DNA from: Nisaea denitrificans DSM 18348
Lineage (GTDB): Bacteria > Pseudomonadota > Alphaproteobacteria > Thalassobaculales > Thalassobaculaceae
NCBI RefSeq assembly: GCF_000426505.1
Contig: NZ_AUFM01000011.1
Coordinates: forward strand, 1,798,001 to 1,862,000
Direction of reading: 5' to 3'
DNA length: 64,000 nt
The position numbers and the translations under genes are program-made. Positions 34,926 to 42,348 of the stretch are shown one piece after another. Positions within the stretch are counted from its first letter, which is position 1. Every line of letters starts with the position of its first letter. The notes under the pieces are model-generated. The model was not told where the DNA came from. It saw only the letters and a program-made list of their open reading frames with translations, and ran no database searches.

Positions 34926-35627
34926 ATGTTCACACGATACGCAGCCCTTTCCGCTTTTTCGGCTTTCCTTCTCGCCAGCCCGGTATCCGCCGAACAGCTC
35001 TTTTGGGGGATCCAGGCGGAGCAACTGGAATGGCGCAGCGGCGAAGGCTCCGAAGCCTTTGCCTGGGATGCCGACGCCTTTGTTGGCACGGACGAGTTGA
35101 AGGTCGTCTGGCGCAGCGAGGCGGAATACGCCACAGGGCCGAGCAGTTTCGAGACCCTGGAGAACCAACTCCGCCTGCAGGTCCCGGTGAGCACGTTCTT
35201 CGATGCCGTGGCGGGGGTGCGCTATGACAGCCCGGACGAAGGCCCGCACCGGACCTATGGTGTGCTCGGACTGCACGGCCTCGCCAAGCAGTGGTTCGAG
35301 GTGGATGCGGATCTTTACCTCTCGGAATATCCGTCCGCCCGCTTCGAGGTCGAGTATGAAGGCCTGATCACCAACCGCGTGATCTTCACCCCGAGCATTG
35401 AGCTGGACATCCCCCTCGTCGACGACGAAGCGACCTCACGGGCGGCCTTCGGCCCGAAACTCGAAGTCGGCGGCCGCCTGAGTTACGACCTGCTTGATCG
35501 CGCCATTGCACCCTATGTCGGCGTGCATTGGGAGCGGACCTTCGGCAAGAGTGGGCGGCTGGTCCGGGCCGAGGGCGAGGATGATGACGTGGTCTCGCTC
35601 GTCGTCGGCTTCCGTCTGATGTTCTAG
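34926..35627 (+). CDS. copB: copper-resistance outer-membrane protein CopB
   Basis: A 233-residue outer-membrane barrel: signal peptide to about ASPVSA, then LFWGIQAEQLEWRSGEGSEAFAWDADAFVGTDELKVVWRSE, the hallmark start of the CopB barrel, and a C-terminal LVVGFRLMF ending in Phe. It lacks the Met-rich N-terminal linker of Pseudomonas CopB, so it is a minimal barrel form. It starts 3 bases after copA and closes the operon before a long hairpin. Confidence 0.93.
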   Translation: MFTRYAALSAFSAFLLASPVSAEQLFWGIQAEQLEWRSGEGSEAFAWDADAFVGTDELKVVWRSEAEYATGPSSFETLENQLRLQVPVSTFFDAVAGVRYDSPDEGPHRTYGVLGLHGLAKQWFEVDADLYLSEYPSARFEVEYEGLITNRVIFTPSIELDIPLVDDEATSRAAFGPKLEVGGRLSYDLLDRAIAPYVGVHWERTFGKSGRLVRAEGEDDDVVSLVVGFRLMF

Positions 35628-35632
35628 GCGGA

Positions 35633-35680
35633 CACACCATCGCCCCGGGATGCGATCCTCCTCCCGGGGTGGATGGTGTG
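35633..35680 (+). terminator. long hairpin ending the copper operon
   Basis: CACACCATC-g-CCCCGGG (35633-35649) pairs with CCCGGGG-tg-GATGGTGTG (35663-35680): two stems of 9 and 7 bp separated by a small bulge. It starts 6 bases after the copB stop. There is no T-run, so factor-dependent termination or 3' protection is equally likely. Confidence 0.65.
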
Positions 35681-35834
35681 CGTGCTTGCTGCGCTCAAAT
35701 GGGAAAGTGAATGCGCCGGCCCGGGCCCGTTGCCTAAATATTCAATAGCGCGAATGTGACTGTTGATCGCGGGATGGTCGCAATAGGGTTCGCATTCAAT
35801 TGAGAATTCAGCCTCAGGCCAAGGAGAAAATCTC

Positions 35835-36329
35835 GTGCGACACAAGCTACACATAGGCGCTTTGGCAGTGTTATTTCTTGGCGTCATCACCTTGGCTCCC
35901 AGTCTCGCCCGGGCCGAAGGCGACGGGATGATCGTCAAGACGAGCGACTTCGGCGTGACCAAGACTCTCGACCGCCTCGGCATCGCGCTTGAGCGAGCGG
36001 GCATCACGATCTTTGCCCGGATCGATCATGCCAAGGGCGCCAAGAAGGTCGGCATGGAGCTGGCGCCGACGGCCCTGATCATCTTCGGGACACCGAAAAT
36101 CGGCACGCCGCTGATGCAGTCTAACCCGAAGATCGGACTGGACCTGCCGCTGAAAGCGTTGGCATGGCAGGCGGCGGACGGGTCCGTGAAGCTCGGCTAT
36201 ACCGATCCCGCTTGGCTGGCAAAGCGCCACGGCATCGCCGACCGGGATGAAGTGTTCAAGAAAATGACCGGCGCCCTCAACAAGTTCACGAACATGGCGA
36301 TCAAAAAAGGCGGCCTGCCGAAACAGTAG
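35835..36329 (+). CDS. exported DUF302 domain protein
   Basis: A 164-residue protein: signal peptide (to about LARA-EG), then a DUF302 domain (VTKTLDRLGIALERAGITIFARIDHAKGA, PTALIIFGTPKIGTPLMQSNPKIGLDLPLKALAWQ). DUF302 folds are dimeric; some relatives are induced by heavy metals or oxidative stress. GTG start with AAGGAG 9 bases upstream. It may be separately transcribed (205 bases after copB) yet belongs to the copper neighbourhood by position. Confidence 0.85.
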   Translation: MRHKLHIGALAVLFLGVITLAPSLARAEGDGMIVKTSDFGVTKTLDRLGIALERAGITIFARIDHAKGAKKVGMELAPTALIIFGTPKIGTPLMQSNPKIGLDLPLKALAWQAADGSVKLGYTDPAWLAKRHGIADRDEVFKKMTGALNKFTNMAIKKGGLPKQ

Positions 36330-36437
36330 GCACGAGCCCGGTCACACAGAAGCGGAGGCCAACGCCTCCGCAATTTGCCAACCGCCCCGAACTTGAGGAG
36401 ACTGCGCCCACATAAAATTTAAGGGCGGGGAATCCTC

Positions 36438-37232
36438 ATGCGTTTGAAAGACAAGGTCGCGATCATCGTCGGAGCAGGGCAGCAACCGGGCGAAACCGTA
36501 GGGAACGGGCGGGCCGTCGCCCTCCGCTTTGCCGAGGAAGGCGCGAAACTCCTGCTGGTCGACGCGAACGCCGACTGGGCCGGGGAAACCGCCGCGCTTT
36601 GCCGGGAGTCTGGGGCCGAGGCGGAAGTCGCTGTCGCCGACATCACCCGGGAAGAGGATTGCCGCCGCATCGCCGAGGCCTGCGTCGAACGCTTCGGGCG
36701 CATCGATATCCTGCACAACAATGTCGGCCGCTCGCGCGGAGACAAGCCGACGCCGGATATGGATGCGGACATGTGGGACGAGATCATGAACATGAACCTC
36801 AAGGGCATGTTCATGACCTGCAAGCACGTGCTCCCGGTGATGCGGGAGCAGCGCTCCGGCGTGATCCTGAACATCTCCTCAACCTCGTCGATCGCCGCCC
36901 GCGGCACCGTCACCTACAAGACCAGCAAGGGTGCGGTAAACACCATGACCCACCATATCGCGATGGAGAACGCGCCCTACGGCATCCGCGCGATCTCGAT
37001 CCTGCCGGGCCTGATGGATACGCCGATGGCGATCGAGCGGCGGGCAAACGAAACCGGCAAGGCACGCGACGAAATCCGCGCCGAGCGTGCGGCGGACGTC
37101 CCGCTTAAGGGCCATACCGGAACCGCTTGGGACGTCGCCAATGCGGCGCTGTTCCTGGCCTCGGACGAGGCCGGGTATATCACTGGAATCTGCCTGCCGG
37201 TGGATGGCGGGCTAACGGCGAATGTTGGGTAG
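36438..37232 (+). CDS. SDR family oxidoreductase
   Basis: Classical short-chain dehydrogenase/reductase, 264 aa: cofactor loop GAGQQPGETVGNG (an extended variant of TGxxxGxG), HNNVG, and catalytic Ser-Tyr-Lys (ISSTSS, then YKTSKGAV). C-terminal IISILPG... and DGGLTANVG are typical. NAD is likely because the position after strand 2 carries Asp (LLVDANADW). Substrate unknown. It ends 23 bases from the convergent fliG gene. Confidence 0.88.
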   Translation: MRLKDKVAIIVGAGQQPGETVGNGRAVALRFAEEGAKLLLVDANADWAGETAALCRESGAEAEVAVADITREEDCRRIAEACVERFGRIDILHNNVGRSRGDKPTPDMDADMWDEIMNMNLKGMFMTCKHVLPVMREQRSGVILNISSTSSIAARGTVTYKTSKGAVNTMTHHIAMENAPYGIRAISILPGLMDTPMAIERRANETGKARDEIRAERAADVPLKGHTGTAWDVANAALFLASDEAGYITGICLPVDGGLTANVG

Positions 37233-37254
37233 AGTGAGTGTTGGCTAGCCCGCG

Positions 37255-38277
37255 TCAGTAAACCAGTTCGTCGTCGCCGCCGGAGCCGCCGATCACAAGC
37301 TCGCCTCTGTCGGCGAGGTCCTTCGCGGCCGTCACCATGGCAGTCTGGGCCTCCTCCACATCCTTGAGGCGCATCGGGCCGAGCGACTGCATGTCCTCTC
37401 GCAGCAGCTTGGCCGCGCGTTCGGACATGTTGGAGAAGAACAGGTCTTTCAACTCCTCCGACGCGCCCTTCAGCGCGATGGTGAGCTTGTCTTTGTCGAG
37501 CGCGCGGAGCAGCGTCTGCACACCCGCCGGATCGACACGGGAAAGATCCTCGAAAGTGAACATCAGGCTGCGAATCTTCTCCGCACTGTCCTTGTTGCGC
37601 TCTTCAAGAGCCGACAGGAAACGGGACTCGGTCGCCCGATCCAGATTATTGAAGATCTCCGCCATCATCTCGTGACTGTCGCGCCGGTTGGTGCGCGCCA
37701 GGTTCGACATGAACTCGGTGCGCAGCACGCGCTCCACGTCTTTCTCGATGTCCTTGTTCACCGCTTCCATGCGGAGCATCCGCATGACGACTTCCATCGC
37801 GAAGTTTTCCGGCAGGATCGACAGCACCTTGCCCGCATGGGCCTGACCGATCTTGCCGAGGATCACGGCGACGGTCTGCGGGTACTCATTCTTCAGGAAG
37901 TTCGCGAGAACCTGCTCGTTCACATTGGCGAGCTTGTCCCACATCGTGCGGCCGGCCGGACCACGGATCTCTTCCATGATATCGCCGACGCGGTCGCCGC
38001 CGAGCACCTTGGTCAGCAGCCGCTCGGTCGAATCCATGGAGCCGACGAGAGAGCCGGTCGAGGAAACCTGTTCGGCGAATTCGACAAAGAGGCGTTCGAC
38101 GATGTTGGAGCTGACGGTTCCGAGCCCCGCCATAACCTGCGAGACTTCCTTGATTTCTTCGTCGTCGAGCAAGGCAAACAACTTGCCAGCCTGCTCTTCG
38201 CCAAGAGACATCAAAAGGATGCCCGCCTTTTCCGGCCCGGTAATGCCGCGATAATCCTCGCGAATGCGCATGCCCAT
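37255..38277 (-). CDS. fliG: flagellar motor switch protein FliG
   Basis: Cytoplasmic rotor protein that contacts MotA and sets torque and switching. 340 aa starting at MGMRIRED, chosen for GAGAAGG upstream; a longer frame reaches 38328. Seen: [24 protein letters not shown] (N-domain), [14 protein letters not shown] (middle domain EHPQ-type motif with NEYPQ) and the C-terminal torque-generating charged segment [33 protein letters not shown]. It is isolated: no fliF, fliH or other flagellar gene is adjacent. Confidence 0.95.
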   Translation of the reverse strand: MGMRIREDYRGITGPEKAGILLMSLGEEQAGKLFALLDDEEIKEVSQVMAGLGTVSSNIVERLFVEFAEQVSSTGSLVGSMDSTERLLTKVLGGDRVGDIMEEIRGPAGRTMWDKLANVNEQVLANFLKNEYPQTVAVILGKIGQAHAGKVLSILPENFAMEVVMRMLRMEAVNKDIEKDVERVLRTEFMSNLARTNRRDSHEMMAEIFNNLDRATESRFLSALEERNKDSAEKIRSLMFTFEDLSRVDPAGVQTLLRALDKDKLTIALKGASEELKDLFFSNMSERAAKLLREDMQSLGPMRLKDVEEAQTAMVTAAKDLADRGELVIGGSGGDDELVY

Positions 38278-38313
38278 ATGGTGTGCCTTCTCTGCGGGGT
38301 ATCGGTATCTTGC

Positions 38314-38326
38314 GTTAAACTTTAAC
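38314..38326. promoter_or_regulatory. palindrome GTTAAACTTTAAC upstream of fliG
   Basis: Perfect 6+1+6 inverted repeat, 37-49 bases upstream of the fliG ATG. It is placed where a regulator of fliG could bind. It does not match the TTAA-N7-TTAA CtrA site. Confidence 0.3.
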
Positions 38327-38525
38327 AATTACCTTAGCATATTCATAACCTGATAAAATAATGGGTTTTCAATTATTCAGGAAAACTTGCCGTCTGCGAG
38401 ATGGTTGTCCAGCCAGCAGTACCGCCCCTGACCCACCACGAAACGGACAGAAAACCCGCGCAACAATCGGATATCCCGAAACCGGACCGGTGCGTATCAC
38501 CCGGCGAAACGTTTTGGAGAGTCCC

Positions 38526-39737
38526 ATGTCCGTCATTCACCGTCTCGCCGGTGCCGCCTATGGCACGCATCTGGGCGATCAGATCGCCCTCGTCTCGGTG
38601 CCGCTTGTCGCCGCGCTGGTCTTCAACGCCTCCGCCGAACTCATCGGCATTCTCGTCGCCTGCCAGTCCATGGCGCACCTCCTGGGCTCGATCCCTTTCG
38701 GCATGCTGGTGGACCGGCGGCAGTTGCGCAGCCTCGCCATCGCATCCTCGCTGATAGCGCTTACGGGCTTCACCGGCGCCGGGCTCGGTGTCTGGGCCGG
38801 TACTGTCGCCTGGTTCGGTGCCGGTATCACGCTGGCCGGGTTCGGCACCGTCCTGTTCGCGCTCACCGCCCTGTCGATCCTCCCGAAAGCCGCACCGGCG
38901 ACCGGACTGGCCCGTGCCAATGCCGCCATCGAGACACCGCGCGCGCTCTGCAGTTTCGCGGTTCCTCTGGCGATCGGCCTGCTGGTGGCGGGCATATCCC
39001 CGCCGCTGATTTATGCCGCCGCTGCATGTGCGGCTCTGGGCGCGCTGCTCTTCACCACGAGCCTGCCGACATTCGAGACCAGTCAAAAACAGCCCGTCTC
39101 CCGGATCACCCAGATCCTTGAGGGCGGACGCTATGTCGTCACCCACAAGCTGCTGCTTGCCATCTCGTTCTGCGCGATCTTCTGGAACCTCGCCTTCGCC
39201 GCCCTGCTGGTCGTGCTGGTGCCCGCCATCCGGGATCTCTATCACTTCGATCCCGGCGCTTTCGGCGTTGCCCTGTCGGCCTTCGGGCTGGCCGCCTTTA
39301 CCGGCTCCTGGCTGTCGGGCCGCATCGCCGACAAGCTCGCCCCGCGCTTTGTGCTGCTGTTCGGTCCGGGCAGCTCCGCCATCGCCGCCGCCGGCATCCT
39401 GCTGATCGGCCCCGAAAGCCCCGCAGTCCAGCTTTACGCCTGCTTCTTCTTCATCGGCTTCGGCCCGTCCATGTGGCTGATCGCGCAGAACTCCGTCCGC
39501 CAGCTCGTCACCCCGCCCGCCCTGCTCGGAAGGGTCAACGCGGTAATCCAGACAGCCATCTACGGCGTCCGCCCCCTCGGCGCCCTGATCGGCGGCGCGG
39601 TCGCGGGAAGCGCCGGTGCGGAGGTCGGGATCATGTTCGTGGTTCTGGCGTTCTTCGCGTCCTTCGCCGTGTCGCTGTTCAGCGGACTGCGACGGGTGGT
39701 GAGTTATGAGAGTCTGAAGGCGCCGGAGGCTGCATGA
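38526..39737 (+). CDS. MFS transporter
   Basis: A 403-residue major facilitator with about twelve helices, starting MSVIHRLAGAAYGTHLGDQIALV. The 38526 ATG is chosen for the GGAGA site 5 bases before; the frame is open back to 38361 but the extra residues are Pro/Arg-rich and non-family. The A-motif-like loop between helices 2 and 3 reads GMLVDRRQLR. It resembles MFS efflux proteins (DHA group), with unknown cargo. Confidence 0.85.
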   Translation: MSVIHRLAGAAYGTHLGDQIALVSVPLVAALVFNASAELIGILVACQSMAHLLGSIPFGMLVDRRQLRSLAIASSLIALTGFTGAGLGVWAGTVAWFGAGITLAGFGTVLFALTALSILPKAAPATGLARANAAIETPRALCSFAVPLAIGLLVAGISPPLIYAAAACAALGALLFTTSLPTFETSQKQPVSRITQILEGGRYVVTHKLLLAISFCAIFWNLAFAALLVVLVPAIRDLYHFDPGAFGVALSAFGLAAFTGSWLSGRIADKLAPRFVLLFGPGSSAIAAAGILLIGPESPAVQLYACFFFIGFGPSMWLIAQNSVRQLVTPPALLGRVNAVIQTAIYGVRPLGALIGGAVAGSAGAEVGIMFVVLAFFASFAVSLFSGLRRVVSYESLKAPEAA

Positions 39738-39752
39738 TTGACCACGACTCTC

Positions 39753-40043
39753 TCAGAGCTGTGGCACCATGCGCGCGTGCAGGATGCGCATGACCTCAAT
39801 TCCTGCCTTTGTCCGCCGGTAATAGATCATGTGCCGCTGGACAGGATGGCGGCGATATCCCGTCCGGATATCGTCGCACGCGCTTCCGGCGAAAGGCAGT
39901 TCCGCCAGCAGAGCAAAAGCAGCCGAGAGTTCGTCAATGTAGCGGTCCGCGCGTGACGCACCCCAAAGCCGGGCCGAGAACCGCCATATCGCGATCAGAT
40001 CCTTCCGCGCCTTGGGGGCGAGGCGGACTTCAGACCCGGCCAT
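39753..40043 (-). CDS. parE: ParE/RelE-family toxin
   Basis: A 96-residue toxin of the ParE/RelE superfamily: VRLAPKARKDLIAIWRFSARLWGASRADRYI, LPFAG and YRRHPVQRHMIYYRRTKAGIEVMRILHARM, which matches the ParE type known to poison DNA gyrase. It overlaps the antitoxin gene by 14 bases, the usual antitoxin-first order on the minus strand. Confidence 0.93.
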   Translation of the reverse strand: MAGSEVRLAPKARKDLIAIWRFSARLWGASRADRYIDELSAAFALLAELPFAGSACDDIRTGYRRHPVQRHMIYYRRTKAGIEVMRILHARMVPQL

Positions 40044-40281
40044 ACTCCGCTTTCATCTCCGCCTTGAATTTCTCCGCATCGAACGGCTCGGACGGGCCAC
40101 TTTCCTCCGCTTCGGCAAGGGCAGCGCGGATCGCTTCGGTCTCAACCGCATCCGCCTGATCCCGACGGATCAGGTCGCGGATATATTCGCTCTGGTTCGC
40201 GTACTGACCCGATGCGATCCGATCCTTGATCCACGCATCCTGCTGTTCCGTGATGGAGATGGCCCTGCGTACAACGCTCAT
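40030..40281 (-). CDS. parD: ParD-family ribbon-helix-helix antitoxin
   Basis: An 83-residue antitoxin starting MSVVRRAIS, with GGAGGAG 5 bases before the ATG. Residues 1-45 form the RHH DNA-binding fold (RRAISITEQQDAWIKDRIASGQYANQSEYIRDLIRRD) and the acidic C-terminus (EESGPSEPFDAEKFKAEM) wraps the toxin. Known role: neutralises ParE and represses its own operon. The frame is open to 40410 but those residues are non-family. Confidence 0.93.
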   Translation of the reverse strand: MSVVRRAISITEQQDAWIKDRIASGQYANQSEYIRDLIRRDQADAVETEAIRAALAEAEESGPSEPFDAEKFKAEMKAEYGRV

Positions 40282-40390
40282 ATGCGCTCCTCCAGAGGTG
40301 CATTGATGGTACGATATCATAGGATTTATGGAGGATGAGAGGCTTTCGTCAAAGGCCTGCACGTCGGAAAGGCCAGTGAAGAAGCAAATG

Positions 40391-40502
40391 ATGTAAATAC
40401 GCCCGATCAAGACCGAGGCCGACCACGCGGCGGCACTGACGCGGGTCGACGCCCTGATGGACGCGGCTCCGGACAGCCCCGAAGGCGGCGATTTCGCGAT
40501 TG
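40391..40502 (+). pseudogene. remnant of a HigA-like antitoxin gene
   Basis: Reading from the ATG at 40391 gives Met, stop (TAA), then IRPIKTEADHAAALTRVDALMDAAPDSPEGGDF. The segment RPIKTEADHAAAL...AAPDSPEG is the start of HigA-type antitoxins (usually M-x-x-IRPI-x-TE-x-DH-x-x-AL). The stop in codon 2 and the loss of homology after SPEGGDF make it a decayed fragment. It lies next to the parDE pair, beyond the parD promoter. Confidence 0.55.
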
Positions 40503-40590
40503 CATACGGAATGGAAGGTGCCGGCGGAGTGCCTAATTGCGCCGCGCGAGCGGGGGAGACGACTTAGGAGACGGTGAGCGAGTTGGGTGC

Positions 40591-40659
40591 GTGTCCCCTT
40601 ATTTCCCTTTAGGGGAATTAGGTGCGTGTCCCTTTAATCGCCGTGTCCCTTTAATCGCC
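40591..40659. repeat. GTGTCCC-type short repeat array, three copies
   Basis: GTGTCCCTTTAATCGCC occurs as a perfect 17-base tandem pair (40626-40642, 40643-40659); a related copy GTGTCCCCTTATTTCCC lies at 40591-40607, and GGGGA/TCCCC arms let it fold into hairpins. It begins 13 bases past the stop of the membrane-protein gene. A sister array follows the next gene. Confidence 0.75.
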
Positions 40660-40672
40660 ATTGCAGAAGCGT

Positions 40673-41104
40673 TCACTTGATCACCGTCTGCATCGCCACG
40701 AAGAATCGGACAAAGCACGCAGGTAGGGAGAGAATCCAAACGAAGAAATAGATGTTCAGAATAATTGGCGCCAACCGCTCCAATGTCGACCGCAGTTCTA
40801 TTGGACGCACAAGTGTCCGGCTGCACCATCTGTTGAGCCAGTAGAACCCGAATAGAATAAGCAAAAACAAGCCGTAGAATCCGACAAGAAACTCAAAACC
40901 ACTCAAACGCCCGACATCACTTAAGGGAGAGAAGAGGCCGAACGTGAGGCCAATCACCACCATGTCGATCGCGAAGCCGACGATCCAAAAAACAGGCGGG
41001 ATGAAGAAGACCAAAGACAACAGCAACAGGCTTCTGAGTCTCAAACCCGGAAACAGGACCGGCTCGGTCACGAGGGAGACTAACAAGCGGCGTGGATCGA
41101 ACAT
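40673..41104 (-). CDS. small membrane protein of unknown function
   Basis: A 143-residue protein from the ATG at 41104 (a TTG at 41137 is possible) with about three hydrophobic helices: LLLLSLVFFIPPVFWIVGFAIDMVVIGL, FLVGFYGLFLLILFGFYWLNRW and LAPIILNIYFFVWILSLPACF. No family recognised. It is encoded between two GTGTCCC-type arrays and next to the AT-rich DUF2971 gene, in the same direction, so the two could form one operon. Confidence 0.5.
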   Translation of the reverse strand: MFDPRRLLVSLVTEPVLFPGLRLRSLLLLSLVFFIPPVFWIVGFAIDMVVIGLTFGLFSPLSDVGRLSGFEFLVGFYGLFLLILFGFYWLNRWCSRTLVRPIELRSTLERLAPIILNIYFFVWILSLPACFVRFFVAMQTVIK

Positions 41105-41140
41105 TGGACCTGTCTGACGGATGATTCTATTGCCCAATTT

Positions 41141-41192
41141 AGCGGAATTAGGCGCTGTGTCCCCATAATCAATTCATGTCCCCCTATTTACC
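41141..41192. repeat. GTGTCCC-type short repeat array, two copies
   Basis: GTGTCCCCATAATCAAT (41157) and ATGTCCCCCTATTTACC (41176-41192) match the array at 40591-40659, and GCGGAATTAGGCGC before them matches GGGGAATTAGGTGC at 40613. It lies directly after the DUF2971 stop and before the membrane-protein gene. Confidence 0.65.
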
Positions 41193-42140
41193 TTAATCAC
41201 GCATTGGCGTCAGATCATGCCTATCAAAAAACCTCCCATAAGCCCCGGAAACGGAGGCTTCGACGCCAAGGTCGCGGAGAATCTTAATCTGAACTTCCTT
41301 CTTCCAATCCGGCATTCTGCTATCAATCCAGACCTCATCAATCTCGGCCGAATCAAATTCAAGAAAGATATTATTCCCACTAAAATCACTCAATCGTGCA
41401 CCACGCAAATGAGAATCAAATAAAACAAAAAACGGATCTTTCCGGCAATCTTCATATTCTCGATCATTTCTCGTCACGGACCGAAGAACAAATCTAAATT
41501 CCTCCTCATGCCTATAGGCGATATCTTTTAAAAACTCACCACAAATACTACTCTCTGTCATTTCATTGGAAAACGCCTTATATTCCTTTTTGAATTTATC
41601 CTCCTCCAGCCGAGCCCGGCCGCTCCATCTGGAATAGAAATCAAAAAATTTTTCCTTCATATCACTAAGAATTTTATCGTAATCGACATATATACAATCA
41701 CCATATTCGACCGGATAAAAAAGAAGGCGGCCGTCAGAGGGAGACGCATAGTGCGCCTTAGCAAAATTATTATCTTTTACGAATTTTTCTACACTTCTTA
41801 CTATTAATCTTTTCTTAACTCCCACTTGCACACCTGAAAAATGTGGAGAATACAACTCCCACATCGCGATACTATCTCTTCTTTTCGACCAACAAGAAAT
41901 AAAATACGACTGTTTACACTCCTCGTATGATTCTATTATTTTATCAATCTCGCCTTTACTGAAAGGATGCGTCACCGGATTCTCTAAAATCCGAAAAAAT
42001 ACCCCCAACAGTTCATTTCTATCTTTGAAATTTGATGCATTTGTAAACCTCATCGTTCCTGTAGAAATCAGATCAACAAGCTCAAAAAAATCAATTATTC
42101 TATACAAGACAATATCTTCACCCTTCACATGCACCCCCAA
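41193..42140 (-). CDS. DUF2971 family protein, AT-rich (foreign)
   Basis: A 315-residue protein of the DUF2971 type: LYRIIDFFELVDLISTGTMRFTNASNFKDRNEL, YFISCWSKRRDSIAMWELYSPHFSGVQVGVK, and EEFRFVLRSV. The family is widespread, without proven function, and is found in phage-defence islands and mobile elements; an ADP-ribosyltransferase-like relation is sometimes proposed. A TTG start is the first in-frame codon. Codon use and base composition (long runs of A/T) differ sharply from all neighbours, indicating recent horizontal transfer. Confidence 0.75.
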   Translation of the reverse strand: MGVHVKGEDIVLYRIIDFFELVDLISTGTMRFTNASNFKDRNELLGVFFRILENPVTHPFSKGEIDKIIESYEECKQSYFISCWSKRRDSIAMWELYSPHFSGVQVGVKKRLIVRSVEKFVKDNNFAKAHYASPSDGRLLFYPVEYGDCIYVDYDKILSDMKEKFFDFYSRWSGRARLEEDKFKKEYKAFSNEMTESSICGEFLKDIAYRHEEEFRFVLRSVTRNDREYEDCRKDPFFVLFDSHLRGARLSDFSGNNIFLEFDSAEIDEVWIDSRMPDWKKEVQIKILRDLGVEASVSGAYGRFFDRHDLTPMRD

Positions 42141-42348
42141 ATCAACTTTTTATTAATCAGATAATTTTCGCCACTCAATCAACGACAACAACGCAATCAG
42201 GTAAATCTGGCAAAACCCTCCGCCCTCATCCCCTTCAAAAACTATACTCGTATGGCTTTTTTTTATCGCGCTAAACGCGCGCACTCGAACACCTTAATAA
42301 ACTACAATAACCCTTCTTTAAGTGAGCAAGCCCCCCTACATTCCCCTC

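Noticed and set aside
33165-35276. A 703-codon open frame on the minus strand opposite copA and copB
   Set aside because: The frame is opposite two well-recognised genes, has no family features and arises from GC-rich codon use on the coding strand.
38314-38326. CtrA site before fliG
   Set aside because: The palindrome has TTAA elements but the spacing is 3, not the 7 needed for a CtrA site.
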